Positions 27,175 to 36,187 of a stretch of DNA of 64,000 bases are shown here, one piece after another. Within the stretch, counting starts at the first letter, position 1. Each line of letters starts with the position of its first letter. The position numbers and the translations under genes are program-made. Source of the DNA: UBA9160 sp035489755 (GTDB lineage: Bacteria; Myxococcota_A; UBA9160); NCBI GenBank assembly GCA_035489755.1, contig DATGZK010000016.1, positions 40,081 to 104,080 on the forward strand. Reading direction: 5' to 3'. The notes under the pieces were generated by a model. It worked only from the letters and a program-made list of their open reading frames with translations. It did not search any database and was not told where the DNA came from.

Positions 27175-28118
27175 TACTCGAAGTCGACGAGGTTCTCCTT
27201 CAGGTACTCCCGCAGCCGGGAGACGAGACGGGCTTCGAGCTGGCGAACGCGCTCGCGCGTGACATGGAACTCGTCGCCGAGTTCTTGGAGGGTCTTCGGC
27301 TCCTCCGCCAAAATGCGCTGCTCGATAATCTGACGATCGCGCGGGTCGGTCAGCGTTTCGGCAAAGGCGTGGACCTTGTCCAAGAAGACCCTTCTTAGCT
27401 CGCGATCGGCTACTTGTCCCTCGGCATTCGCGCCGCCCCCGGTGAGAAAGTCGCCGAACGAGGCGCTTCCGTCTTCGCGGCTCACCGGCGCGTCGAGCGA
27501 GAGATCGGGCTCCGCGAGGCGCTGCTCCATGTCGCGGACGTCGGCCTCCGAGACCTCGAGCCGCTCCGCGAGGAGTCGGGGTTCGACCTCGAAGCCCTGT
27601 CGCTCGAGCTCGCGCTTCTCCCGGTTCAGGCGGAAGAACAACTTGCGCTGCGCGCGTGTCGTGCCAAGACGCACCAGACGGATATTGTCGAGCAGGTACT
27701 TGAGGATGTACGCGCGGATCCAGTACGCCGCGTACGAGGAAAGTTTCACGCCCTGGTAGGGGTCGTAGCGCTTTACGGCCTGAAGCAGGCCCACGTTCCC
27801 TTCCTGGATGAGATCGAGAACGTTCGTCCAGGCGCGCCGGTAATCCATCGCGATCTTCACCACAAGGCGAAGGTTTGCGAGCACGAGTTTTCGCGCCGCC
27901 TCGAGGTCCCCCTGTTCGACCAGACGGACGGCAACGCGGTGTTCCTCTTCTCGATCGAGCGGGGGGTGGCGGCGAAGCTCCGCAAAATATCGAGAGAGCG
28001 TATCCGCCCGCTCGATCCCGATGGGCGGACCCTTTACGGCCGGCAGGGCGGGCTGACTCGGCGTCAGGGGACGCTCAGGGGTCGAGGCGGTGGGCTCTTC
28101 GGAATCGCGCTGGCTCAC
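27153..28118 (-). CDS. RpoH-type RNA polymerase sigma-70 family factor
   Basis: 321 residues. Region 2 is clear: NLRLVVKIAMDYRRAWTNVLDLIQEGNVGLL, with the -10 binding face QGVKLSSYAAYWIRAYILKYL. Region 3 and region 4.2 follow (ETLTDPRDRQIIEQR, LQELGDEFHVTRERVRQLE). It lacks the long region 1.1 of a housekeeping RpoD and is closest to the sigma-32/RpoH group, which includes Myxococcus SigB/SigC. It should direct a heat-shock or stress regulon. Its promoter was not identified. Confidence 0.85.
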   Translation of the reverse strand: MSQRDSEEPTASTPERPLTPSQPALPAVKGPPIGIERADTLSRYFAELRRHPPLDREEEHRVAVRLVEQGDLEAARKLVLANLRLVVKIAMDYRRAWTNVLDLIQEGNVGLLQAVKRYDPYQGVKLSSYAAYWIRAYILKYLLDNIRLVRLGTTRAQRKLFFRLNREKRELERQGFEVEPRLLAERLEVSEADVRDMEQRLAEPDLSLDAPVSREDGSASFGDFLTGGGANAEGQVADRELRRVFLDKVHAFAETLTDPRDRQIIEQRILAEEPKTLQELGDEFHVTRERVRQLEARLVSRLREYLKENLVDFEYYAPGKE

Positions 28119-28160
28119 TCGGACGGCGGTGACCTCACCGGCCAGCGTAGCAAGCGAAAC

Positions 28161-28189
28161 GGGGAAGAGACCTGGTGGGTCTCCTCCCC
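28161..28189 (-). terminator. Hairpin terminator-like element after cytochrome c gene
   Basis: Near-perfect inverted repeat, 12-base arms (28161-28172 and 28178-28189) with a 5-base loop and one mismatch. On the minus strand it lies 30 bases past the cytochrome c stop and is followed by GTTTCGCTT, a short T-containing tail. Confidence 0.5.
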
Positions 28190-28218
28190 GTCGCAGTCCG
28201 CGCCGTTTGCGCCGCGCT

Positions 28219-28635
28219 TTACTTGTGGAAGGTGCGAATGTACGCGATGACGTTCTGGATATCGGCCTCCGACAGCGTGCCGCCCCAGGGTGCCATCAGC
28301 GGGGAGCCGCCGTACGCGCCAGCTCCGTTCTTGATTACGTTGGTTAGTGCTGCGTCGCTGCCCGGCTTGCCGTCCTTCGCGGCGTCGAACTTGAACTCGC
28401 CCTTGGTGAAGTCGCGGGGATGCGGGTTCAAGGCCGCACCGACGGGGCCGTCTCCCTTCCCGCTTTCCCCGTGACATGAGGCGCAGTTGGTCGTGAAGAT
28501 GACCTTGCCCTTCGCGGCATCGCCCGCCGCGTACGCTGCCGTGGCAAGGCCGACGGCAAGCAAGGCCGCGAGGGCGCCGCCCCCGACAATCCGGCTGAAC
28601 CTCACACCGAAGCTCCCGTGGATGCCGCGATTCAT
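28219..28635 (-). CDS. Class I cytochrome c
   Basis: 138 residues. There is a signal peptide (hydrophobic core ALAALLAVGLATAAYA), then heme-binding CASCH with a GKGDGP loop, and the axial methionine in SPLMAPWGGTLSE near the C-terminus. It is periplasmic and carries one c-type heme for electron transfer. ATG 28635 is preceded by GAGGGAG at good spacing; an upstream ATG at 28722 is less likely. A hairpin terminator follows downstream. Confidence 0.88.
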   Translation of the reverse strand: MNRGIHGSFGVRFSRIVGGGALAALLAVGLATAAYAAGDAAKGKVIFTTNCASCHGESGKGDGPVGAALNPHPRDFTKGEFKFDAAKDGKPGSDAALTNVIKNGAGAYGGSPLMAPWGGTLSEADIQNVIAYIRTFHK

Positions 28636-28777
28636 CGACTCTTTTCTCCCTCTAGAGGCTCGGCCCGTTTGCCGGCCCGTGAAAGCGGCGCGGAGCTTAG
28701 ACAGCGGTGATCCGCGCGTCAAACAAGCGGCTTTCTTTGCGAGCCGGCTTTCTGTGGCGAGCGGCCGCGCAGAGGGA

Positions 28778-30340
28778 TCAGGCGAGGGGACCGCCCCGCC
28801 ATTCGCGCAGGCACTCGAGCAAGAGCCGAACGCCCACTCCCGTCGCGCCTCGGGGCTGGTAGGGGCCAGGCTTTTCCGTGTAGGCCGTACCCGCGATATC
28901 GATGTGAACCCAGGGCGTCTCCCCGACGAAGTTCCACAGGAACGCCGCCGCGGTCAGCGCGCCGCCGTCGCGACCGCCGGTGTTTTTGAGATCGGCGACG
29001 TCGCCCCGGATGTGCTCCCGATGTTCCTCCCAGAGTGGCATGGGCCATGCGCGTTCTGCAGTCGCTTCGCCGGCGAGCCGCAGCCGCTCCACCAACCGTT
29101 CGTTGTTCCCGAAAAGGCCGCTGCACCACTTGCCGAGCGCGACGACACACGCGCCTGTCAGTGTGGCAAGATCGATCAGCGCATCGGGCGCATGCTCCGT
29201 GCGGGCGAGGTGGAGTGCGTCGGCCAGAACGAGCCGACCTTCGGCATCGGTGTTGAGCACTTCGATCGTTTTGCCCGAACCCGCCGTGACGACATCGCCG
29301 GGCCGATAGGCTGCACCGCTTGGCATGTTCTCGGCCGCGGCGATGATACCGACCACGTGGAGCGGGAGTCTTAGCAGGGCTGCAGCGCGCAGCGCACCGA
29401 TCACGGCGGCCCCGCCGGACATGTCGTGCTTCATCTCGTGCATGCCGGCGCCGGGTTTGATCGAGATGCCACCCGAGTCAAAGGTGATGCCCTTGCCGAT
29501 CAGGCAGATCTTCGGGATGCGCCGCCCGGAAGCCGCCCGTTTGGATCGCTGCGTCCCGGCGCGGTGCGCGTGGGGTCGATGCTCGAGCACGATCATGCGG
29601 GGGGGGTTCTGGCTGCCCTGTCCCACCGCGAGAATCGCGCCAAGCTTGCGGCGCTTTAGCTCGGCGACGTCGAGCACGTGTGACGCGAGGCCGACCTCTT
29701 TGGCCACGCGCTCGGCTTCGTGCGCGAGGACCGCGGGCGGGAGGACGTTGGCCGGCGCGTTCGAAAGATCGCGGGCGAGGTTCTGCGACTCGCCGAGCAC
29801 GACGCCCGCGTCTCGCCCCGGGCGCGCCGCCCGCGCTGCGGCGGCGCCGTCGAACACGAGGGCGACGCTCGAGACGTCGGCGCGGCCGCTCTCGTTGCGG
29901 GTGTGGTAGGTGTCATAGCGGTAGCCGGCGAGGATCGCGCCTTCGCTTAGGGCTTGGCACAGGGCGTGGGGACGCAGCCTGCGCAGCCACGGAGCCACCA
30001 CAGCGACCGAGCCGCCGCGACGGGCCGCGGCGGCTCCGACGGCGGCGCCGGCGGCACGGCGCAGCGCCTCCGCGTCGGCCGAGGCTTCGGGGCCAAGGCC
30101 CACAAGCAGAATGCGTTTGGGCGCGGCCCCGGGTTCCGGATAGAGCAGGAGGCTCTCGCCGCGTTTGCCCTGGAAGTCCCCGCTGGTGAGGGCAGTGGAG
30201 ATCCGCCCCCCGAGGGCCCGGTCGAGCGGAGCGTGCCGGGCGGGGAGCCTCGCCTTTGCCGATTCGGTCTGGAAAAGCGGCAGAGCGAGCACGTCCACCG
30301 CCGCTCGCGCCGGATCGTAGGACTCCACGGTCACTTGCAT
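28778..30340 (-). CDS. pepA: Leucyl aminopeptidase
   Basis: 520 residues; M17 family, releases N-terminal residues from peptides using two metal ions. The catalytic motifs read GKGITFDSGGISIKPG, NMPSGAAYRPGDV and the diagnostic NTDAEGRLVLADAL. LIDLATLTGACVVALG and YQPRGATGVGVRLLLE complete the domain. An internal basic insertion (HRAGTQRSKRAASGRR) lies before the catalytic core. Divergent from tolQ. Confidence 0.94.
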   Translation of the reverse strand: MQVTVESYDPARAAVDVLALPLFQTESAKARLPARHAPLDRALGGRISTALTSGDFQGKRGESLLLYPEPGAAPKRILLVGLGPEASADAEALRRAAGAAVGAAAARRGGSVAVVAPWLRRLRPHALCQALSEGAILAGYRYDTYHTRNESGRADVSSVALVFDGAAAARAARPGRDAGVVLGESQNLARDLSNAPANVLPPAVLAHEAERVAKEVGLASHVLDVAELKRRKLGAILAVGQGSQNPPRMIVLEHRPHAHRAGTQRSKRAASGRRIPKICLIGKGITFDSGGISIKPGAGMHEMKHDMSGGAAVIGALRAAALLRLPLHVVGIIAAAENMPSGAAYRPGDVVTAGSGKTIEVLNTDAEGRLVLADALHLARTEHAPDALIDLATLTGACVVALGKWCSGLFGNNERLVERLRLAGEATAERAWPMPLWEEHREHIRGDVADLKNTGGRDGGALTAAAFLWNFVGETPWVHIDIAGTAYTEKPGPYQPRGATGVGVRLLLECLREWRGGPLA

Positions 30341-30366
30341 GTGCGCTCCTCGTTTGACTTGCTTGG

Positions 30367-30395
30367 TTGAAGCGTTCGCGAGCCTTCCCTAAGGT
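30367..30395 (+). promoter_or_regulatory. Putative promoter of the tol operon
   Basis: TTGAAG (30367-30372), 17 bases, TAAGGT (30390-30395), 44 bases before the tolQ ATG. Sequence match only. Confidence 0.33.
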
Positions 30396-30438
30396 TCGGC
30401 GGCGCGGGGGTTCGGCGCCTCGAAGGCGCGAGAGGGCT

Positions 30439-31197
30439 ATGTCGTTAGTCATCGTCGGGGCGGCCGTGGGGGGACGTCTCGCGAGCGTTGACGTTCTCGA
30501 CCTGATGCTTCAGGCCGGGTGGCTCGTCAAGATCGTCCTCCTCATTATGGCCACGATTTCCGTCGTCTCCTGGGCGGTCATCGCTTTCAAGTGGCGGGAG
30601 CTCCGACGCGCCGGCAAGGATAGCGACGCTTTCCTCGAGGTCTATCACGAGGGATCGCTCGATCGCGCGTACGAGGCCGCCCGCGAGCTCGCCGGGAGTC
30701 CCCTCGCCCGGATCTTCGTGGCCGGCTACGCCGAAGCGAGTCGCATCGCGAAGTACACGGGAAAACCGATGTCGCGCATGCTCGATGAGAAGCAGCTCCA
30801 GGTGCTCGAGCGCGAGATCAGCTGGACGACCTCGAGAGAGGAGATCCGGCTCGAGCGTGGGCTTTCGTTCCTCGCGACGGCTGGGAGCGCGACGCCCTTC
30901 ATCGGCCTTTTCGGCACGGTGATCGGGATCATCAACGCCTTCCAGAACATCGGGATCTCCGGCTCCGCGAGCCTCGCCACTGTCGCCCCCGGCATCGCGG
31001 AGGCGCTGATCGCGACCGCCGTAGGACTGTTCGCCGCGATCCCCGCCACCATCCTCTACAACTACTTCGTGGGCGAGCTGCGTGGCGTGACGACCGCCAT
31101 CGAACTGTTTGCCGCGGAGTTCGAAGGAGACCTGCGCCGGATCGCCTCCCACGAACCGGTGTCCGCAAACCCGGCGGCTCGGAAAGTAGGCCCCTAG
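30439..31197 (+). CDS. tolQ: TolQ (MotA/TolQ/ExbB proton channel)
   Basis: 252 residues. Three membrane helices, the first near residue 30 (GWLVKIVLLIMATISVVSWA) and the last two in the second half, with the family motif FLATAGSATPFIGLFGTVIGI and TAVGLFAAIPATILYNYF. It works with TolR to harvest proton-motive force and drive TolA during division. ATG 30439 chosen as first start after RBS AGAGGG. One base before tolR. Confidence 0.92.
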   Translation: MSLVIVGAAVGGRLASVDVLDLMLQAGWLVKIVLLIMATISVVSWAVIAFKWRELRRAGKDSDAFLEVYHEGSLDRAYEAARELAGSPLARIFVAGYAEASRIAKYTGKPMSRMLDEKQLQVLEREISWTTSREEIRLERGLSFLATAGSATPFIGLFGTVIGIINAFQNIGISGSASLATVAPGIAEALIATAVGLFAAIPATILYNYFVGELRGVTTAIELFAAEFEGDLRRIASHEPVSANPAARKVGP

Positions 31198-31198
31198 C

Positions 31199-31609
31199 AT
31201 GGGATCACCGCTGGCCGGCGGCCGCGGGCGGCCGCTTTCCGAGATCAACGTCACTCCGTTCGTCGACGTGATGCTGGTCTTGCTGATTATCTTCATGGTG
31301 GCCGCGCCCCTCATGCAGCAGGGCATCGACGTCGATCTGCCCGAGACCACCACCCAGCCGCTGCGCGTCAAGGATGAGCCGCTGATTCTGACGGTGAAGA
31401 AGGAGGGGAAGGTCTTTCTCGGGCGGCAGGAGATCCCGATCACCGAACTCCAAGCCAAGCTTGCCGCAATCTTCGAGGGCAAGGATTCGAAGGAAATCTA
31501 TCTGCGCGCGGACAAGGAGGCGCCGTACGGCATCGTCGCCAAGGCGATGGGCGCGGCACGAAACGCCGGTGCCAACAAGATGGGAATGGTGACAGAGCCC
31601 GAGCACTAG
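31199..31609 (+). CDS. tolR: TolR (ExbD/TolR proton channel subunit)
   Basis: 136 residues. A single N-terminal membrane helix carries the protonated aspartate in FVDVMLVLLIIFMVAAPLM; a periplasmic domain follows (VFLGRQEIPI, IYLRADKEAPYGIVAKAM). It forms the ion channel with TolQ and binds peptidoglycan in known homologues. Starts 1 base after tolQ. Confidence 0.92.
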   Translation: MGSPLAGGRGRPLSEINVTPFVDVMLVLLIIFMVAAPLMQQGIDVDLPETTTQPLRVKDEPLILTVKKEGKVFLGRQEIPITELQAKLAAIFEGKDSKEIYLRADKEAPYGIVAKAMGAARNAGANKMGMVTEPEH

Positions 31610-31672
31610 GTCGGGCCGGGATCGAAGTCGAAACGCGCGCGGTGGGTACGAGACGAGTCTCCAAGGGGATAC

Positions 31673-32425
31673 ATGCTGGATTTGGCGGAGGAGTTCGACG
31701 CCGAACGCAGAGGCGCATTCCGGCGCGCCCTGATTCTCTCTTGTGTCGCCCACGCCGCGATGCTGGCGCTGTTCTATTTGGGTCCGTCCTCCCGATCGAG
31801 CGCACCGGCCCTTCCTGGCGTCATTACGGTAGATCTTGTCGCGGCCGCGCCCGGCGTAGCGCCCGCTGCCCCGGCGCCCCCCGCACCCAAGCCCGAGGCG
31901 CCGGCGCCCGTTCCGGTCGAGCCGCCGAAGCCGCCGCCGCCCGTATCGCAGAAGGTGGTGCTGCCGAAGGAGCCCACCCGGCTGCCCGAGAACGTGCCGC
32001 CGAAGCCGAAACCCAAGCCGCCGCCCAAGGACTATGACGCGCTCATGAAGGAGCTGCGGGCGCAGACCGGCGATGCCCGGCCTCAGCCGGTCGAGACCGC
32101 TCAAAACACACAGGTCGCCGTCGCGGGCGGAGCCAGCGGAACCGTGCGCGTGAGCCCGGAGGTCGCCGCGTGGATTCGGGATGTCAAGATCCATGTACAC
32201 AAGAACTGGATCATGACCCCTGGCTTCGAGCGCCTTGAGACCACGCTCATCGTGACGCTCGACGCCGCTGGCAATGTGGTCGGCGAGCCAAAGGTCAAAC
32301 AGCGCTCCGGCAACCCTTACTACGACGACAGCGTGGTGCGTGCGATCCAGAAGGCGAGTCCGCTCCCAAAACCTCCCACGCCCGGCGAATGGACGTTCGT
32401 CTTCCCCTCCGAGGAGCCCTCCTGA
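31673..32425 (+). CDS. tolA: TolA/TonB-like energy transducer
   Basis: 250 residues. One N-terminal membrane helix, then a Pro/Ala/Lys-rich periplasm-spanning stretch (residues about 60-130), then a TonB/TolA C-terminal domain (VKIHVHKNWIM, TTLIVTLDAAGNVVGEPKVKQ, VVRAIQKASPLPKPP). Position between tolR and tolB makes TolA the functional assignment, although the C-terminal motif is TonB-type. Its stop overlaps tolB. Confidence 0.83.
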   Translation: MLDLAEEFDAERRGAFRRALILSCVAHAAMLALFYLGPSSRSSAPALPGVITVDLVAAAPGVAPAAPAPPAPKPEAPAPVPVEPPKPPPPVSQKVVLPKEPTRLPENVPPKPKPKPPPKDYDALMKELRAQTGDARPQPVETAQNTQVAVAGGASGTVRVSPEVAAWIRDVKIHVHKNWIMTPGFERLETTLIVTLDAAGNVVGEPKVKQRSGNPYYDDSVVRAIQKASPLPKPPTPGEWTFVFPSEEPS

Positions 32426-33762
32426 TGTCGCGCGTGCGTGTCGCTGTCCTCGGACTGCTGTTCGTTGCGCTTTCGACTGCGGTCTTCGCGCAGGAGGAAA
32501 ACCCCGCCGTCGTCATTCCGCCCCCGACAGAGGGCGGTGTCTACAAGGCCGCCGTGCAGCGTTTTTTCGACCGGGGCGCGGCGGGGGATGCGCTCGACTT
32601 GGTGCGCGCCGGGATTGGCGAAGGGCTCGAGTATTCGAGCCTCTTTAAGGTCCTCGCTCCCCAGGCCTACCTGGCGAGCGATATCAGTGCGCGCCTCGAC
32701 GGCTCTCCGTCGCTCGCGTGCCCGGACTGGCGTCAGATCGGCGCCGATGCGCTGGTAGAAGGCGAGCTCTCGCAGAGCGGCAAGGAAGCGACGGTCGAGT
32801 TTCGTGTCTGGGACGTACCCCGCTGCACGAAGCTTCTGCGCAAGCGCTATACCGGGCCCTCGAGCGACCTCCCGCGCATCTCCAAACGCATTGCCGATGA
32901 GATCGTCGGCGCCTTTACGGGCAAGCCCGGAGTGTCCAGTACCGAGATCGCTTTCATCTCGAACCGCACCGGTGCCCCGGAGGTGTTCATCATGGACGCC
33001 GACGGCAGCGAGGTGCGGCAGGCCACGCACAACAAGTCGACCAACAACTTTCCGGGCTGGTCCCCCGACGGCAACACGATCGTCTATACCTCGTACCGTG
33101 AAGGGCATCGCCCTTTCCTGTATGTGCTGACACGCGGGACCCAGTCGCCGGGCCGCGCCTTCCGCAACCTCGTGCCGGGGGCGCAGCAGTTTCGCGGTGT
33201 CTTCGATCCCTCCGGGGGGAAGCTCGCCGTGGTGATCAGCGTCGAGGGGAACTCGGACATCTGGCTCGTCAATCGTGACGGGACGGGAGCTCGGCGCCTT
33301 ACGAACGAACGCTCGCTCGAGGTTTCCCCGAGCTTCTCCCCCGACGGCCACCGGATGGCGTTTGTCTCCGACCGCGTGGGCTCGCCCCAGCTCTACATCA
33401 TGGATCTCGACACCGGGAACGTGAGACGGCTCACCTTCAACGGCGGATACAACACCGCGCCCGCATGGTCTCCCGACGGAAAATGGATCGCCTACGAGTC
33501 GCGGGTGGGAGGGGGGTTTGATCTGTGGCTGATCGATCCTGAGGGCACGACGAATCTTCCGCTCGTCGAAAGCCCGAGGAATGATCTTTCCGCGGCGTGG
33601 TCCCCGGACAGCCGCAAGATCGCGTTCAGCTCCGATCGGCGTGGGCGTCCTAGCATCTATGTGGTCGACGCCCCGACGGGAGGCAATCTGCGCCAACTCA
33701 CGCGCGAGGGCAGCAGCAACACCTCACCGGCCTGGGGGCCGTACGTGCGCGAGCTGCGTTAG
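32425..33762 (+). CDS. tolB: TolB beta-propeller protein
   Basis: 445 residues. Signal peptide (VLGLLFVALSTAVFA), TolB N-terminal domain with residues about 30-165, then repeated WD40-like beta-propeller blades: FPGWSPDGNTIVY, SPSFSPDGHRMAFVSDR, APAWSPDGKWIAY, SAAWSPDSRKIAF. Periplasmic partner of Pal and TolA in Gram-negative outer-membrane constriction. No pal follows in this window, although pal normally sits next to tolB. Confidence 0.92.
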   Translation: MSRVRVAVLGLLFVALSTAVFAQEENPAVVIPPPTEGGVYKAAVQRFFDRGAAGDALDLVRAGIGEGLEYSSLFKVLAPQAYLASDISARLDGSPSLACPDWRQIGADALVEGELSQSGKEATVEFRVWDVPRCTKLLRKRYTGPSSDLPRISKRIADEIVGAFTGKPGVSSTEIAFISNRTGAPEVFIMDADGSEVRQATHNKSTNNFPGWSPDGNTIVYTSYREGHRPFLYVLTRGTQSPGRAFRNLVPGAQQFRGVFDPSGGKLAVVISVEGNSDIWLVNRDGTGARRLTNERSLEVSPSFSPDGHRMAFVSDRVGSPQLYIMDLDTGNVRRLTFNGGYNTAPAWSPDGKWIAYESRVGGGFDLWLIDPEGTTNLPLVESPRNDLSAAWSPDSRKIAFSSDRRGRPSIYVVDAPTGGNLRQLTREGSSNTSPAWGPYVRELR

Positions 33763-33820
33763 TGTCCCTCGCCCTGGGGGCCAGGGGCTCGCACCAGCTG
33801 CGGGGAGAGGAGGGGGGAAG

Positions 33821-34756
33821 ATGGAATTTGGCTCGAGGGTGATCGGGAGCCTTGCCGTTCTGTGCATCGGAGCGCTTGGGGCTGCGCTGCTCGGGGGCTG
33901 CGTCAGCGTCTCTGAGTACCGCAAGCTCGAGCGGGACGTCCGGACGCTCCAGTCGAAGCAATCCGGCCCAGGGGGGCGCGAGCAGGTCGCGGACCTCGGC
34001 GCGCGCATGGATAGCCTACAGGCGGATCTCCAGCGGCTGGAAGGCCGCCTTGAGGTCGTTGAGCACAACACCCAGGATGCGCTCAATGAGGCTCGCAAGG
34101 CGCGCCGCGACTCCAACGCCGATCCCGCAGCGCCGTCCCAAGCATCACCCCCCGCCCCTGCACCGGAGCCGCCCCCTCTGGGATCCACGGCGCGCCCTGC
34201 GAACCCTCAAGTGGCTGCGGCGGTGCCCGTCGCTCCGGCGCCTGCGCGTCCGGGACCCGCTCCAACGCCGCCAGATGACGGGGCGTCGAAAAAGGGTGCG
34301 AGCGCGGAGGAGGTGCAAGCCTACCGCGCCGCCTTCGCCGCCTGGCAGCGCAACGATACCGATGCCTGTATTGACCAGTTCCGTCAGTTCCTGCAAGCTC
34401 ACCCGACTTCGATCTACGCCGACGACAGCGCGTACTGGATGGCCGACTGCTACTTCAAGAAGGGCGACTACAAGACAGCGGTACTGCGATTTGATGACGT
34501 GGTGGCGCGCTACCCGAAGGGCAACAAGGCTGCGGATGCGCTGTACCGGCATGGGGAGTCGCTGGTGCGCCTCGGCCCGGGCTATTCCAAGGCGGCGCTT
34601 CGGGCGTTCGAGCGCGTGATCGAGGAGTATCCGGACTCGCCCCGCGCCGCCGAGGCGAAAAAACAGATCGAAGCCCTCGGTGGAACGCCTCCGGCGACCA
34701 CAGGCTCCGCGGCGGGAGCGACGAAGCCAGCGGGAAGTACGGGCAGCGGCCATTAG
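33821..34756 (+). CDS. cpoB: CpoB/YbgF-like Tol-Pal cell division coordinator, lipoprotein form
   Basis: 311 residues. Lipobox LLGGC (Cys about residue 27), then a coiled coil (residues 35-95, KLERDVRTLQSKQ), a Pro-rich linker, and C-terminal TPR repeats (EVQAYRAAFAAWQRNDTDACIDQF, YADDSAYWMADCYFKKGDYK, KGNKAADALYRHG). Follows tolB, as in the E. coli locus, but here it appears lipidated rather than simply exported. Coordinates Tol-Pal with peptidoglycan synthesis by homology. Confidence 0.8.
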   Translation: MEFGSRVIGSLAVLCIGALGAALLGGCVSVSEYRKLERDVRTLQSKQSGPGGREQVADLGARMDSLQADLQRLEGRLEVVEHNTQDALNEARKARRDSNADPAAPSQASPPAPAPEPPPLGSTARPANPQVAAAVPVAPAPARPGPAPTPPDDGASKKGASAEEVQAYRAAFAAWQRNDTDACIDQFRQFLQAHPTSIYADDSAYWMADCYFKKGDYKTAVLRFDDVVARYPKGNKAADALYRHGESLVRLGPGYSKAALRAFERVIEEYPDSPRAAEAKKQIEALGGTPPATTGSAAGATKPAGSTGSGH

Positions 34757-34778
34757 AGGCAAGGGAGAAGGTGCGGGC

Positions 34779-35141
34779 TTGAAGAAGCGCGATCTGCAGC
34801 GATTTCAGAAGATGCTCCTCCTCCAGAAGGAGCAGTTGCTGGGGAATGCTCGCAAGGCGCTCTCCGGAGACATCCATCTCGATCCTGACGACTTTCCGGA
34901 CGAGATCGACACGGCGTCTTCCGAGATCGGGCTCTCCTTCATCGGACGTCTGCGCGAGCGCGAGCGGGGACTGCTCAACAAGATCAATGCTGCGCTCGAG
35001 AAGATTGAGCAGGGCGTCTATGGCGAGTGCGAGAACTGCGGCGAGGAGATCGGCCTAAAGCGCCTCGAAGCGCGCCCGGTCGCCGAGCTGTGCATCGACT
35101 GCAAGGCAGAGCAAGAGAAGCTCGAACGCCGCATGGGCTAA
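34779..35141 (+). CDS. DksA/TraR family zinc-finger protein
   Basis: 120 residues. An N-terminal coiled coil is followed by DEIDTASSEIGL, the acidic tip region, then a C4 zinc finger (CENC-x17-CIDC near residues 85-110). DksA-type proteins bind the RNA polymerase secondary channel and with ppGpp tune transcription. TTG at 34779 is the best start, with a GGGAGAAGG ribosome site 8 bases upstream. Between cpoB and tsaD. Confidence 0.86.
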   Translation: MKKRDLQRFQKMLLLQKEQLLGNARKALSGDIHLDPDDFPDEIDTASSEIGLSFIGRLRERERGLLNKINAALEKIEQGVYGECENCGEEIGLKRLEARPVAELCIDCKAEQEKLERRMG

Positions 35142-35143
35142 GC

Positions 35144-36187
35144 GTGGCGAGCGCGCAGGACCTCGTGCTCGGGGTGGAGAGCTCCTGCGATGAAATGGCG
35201 GCCGCCGTGGTCCGCGGTGGACGCACGATCCTCTCCAATGTGATCCACGGCCAGGCAGACCTGCATGCTCCCTACGGTGGGGTCGTGCCCGAGCTGGCTT
35301 CGCGCGATCACGTAAGAGCGATCTCGCGGGTCGTCCAAGAGGCCCTAACGCAAGCGAGTGTCAGAACGGAAGACCTCGCGGGGATCGCGGTCACCGTGGG
35401 TCCGGGTCTCATCGGCTCACTCCTCGTCGGGCTCTCCTTTGCCAAGGCCTTGGCCTACCGGTTCCGGCTGCCGCTCGTAGGCGTTCACCACCTCTCCGGA
35501 CACCTGGCCTCGATTGCGCTCGGCAGCGAAACCGTGACCGCGCCCCATCTTGGCCTCGTGGTGTCGGGGGGGCACACCGCCCTTTACCGGCTCGAGGCCT
35601 CCGGCAAGAGCGTGCTTCTCGGTGAAACCCGCGACGACGCGGTAGGCGAGTGCTTCGACAAGGTCGCGAAGCTGCTTGGCCTCCCCTATCCCGGCGGGCC
35701 GTCCGTCTCCGCTGCCGCGAGCGGCGGCAACCCAGGTGCCCTTTCATTCCCGCGGCCTCTCGAGGGTGCGGCGGGCCTCGATTTTTCGTACAGCGGCCTC
35801 AAAACCGCAGTGGCGCTCGAGGTAAAGCGGCGCAGTCCCCTAAGCGAGGTCGATCGCGCCGACCTCGCGGCGTCATTTGAAGCCGCGGCGACCGACGTCC
35901 TGATCGCGCGGACGCGCCGCGCGGTTCGGCAAGAAGATCTTGGAACCGTGGTCGTGGTGGGCGGTGTGGCCGCCAACCGCAGGCTTCGCGAGGGGATGGT
36001 GCATGCGGCCCGCGAGGACGGCTTTCGCGCCATCTTCCCCCCGCCCGCGCTCTGCACGGACAACGCTGCCATGATCGCGGCAGCGGGCTGGCAGCGCCTC
36101 GGCCGCGGGGAGCGGGACGATTTGCGTCTTAACGCCTTTTCTCGTTCACCCCTTGCGCCGGCCCGCGCGCTCCGCGCGCCGGCGTGA
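35144..36187 (+). CDS. tsaD: tRNA N6-adenosine threonylcarbamoyltransferase
   Basis: 347 residues; transfers threonylcarbamoyl to A37 of ANN-decoding tRNAs. N-terminal VLGVESSCDEMAAAVV, HAPYGGVVPELASRDH, the metal-binding HHLSGH (about residue 116) and the ASKHA motifs VVSGGHTALY and VVGGVAANRRLRE are all present. GTG 35144 follows the DksA-like stop by two bases. Its stop overlaps rsmA, so translation is coupled. Confidence 0.95.
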   Translation: MASAQDLVLGVESSCDEMAAAVVRGGRTILSNVIHGQADLHAPYGGVVPELASRDHVRAISRVVQEALTQASVRTEDLAGIAVTVGPGLIGSLLVGLSFAKALAYRFRLPLVGVHHLSGHLASIALGSETVTAPHLGLVVSGGHTALYRLEASGKSVLLGETRDDAVGECFDKVAKLLGLPYPGGPSVSAAASGGNPGALSFPRPLEGAAGLDFSYSGLKTAVALEVKRRSPLSEVDRADLAASFEAAATDVLIARTRRAVRQEDLGTVVVVGGVAANRRLREGMVHAAREDGFRAIFPPPALCTDNAAMIAAAGWQRLGRGERDDLRLNAFSRSPLAPARALRAPA

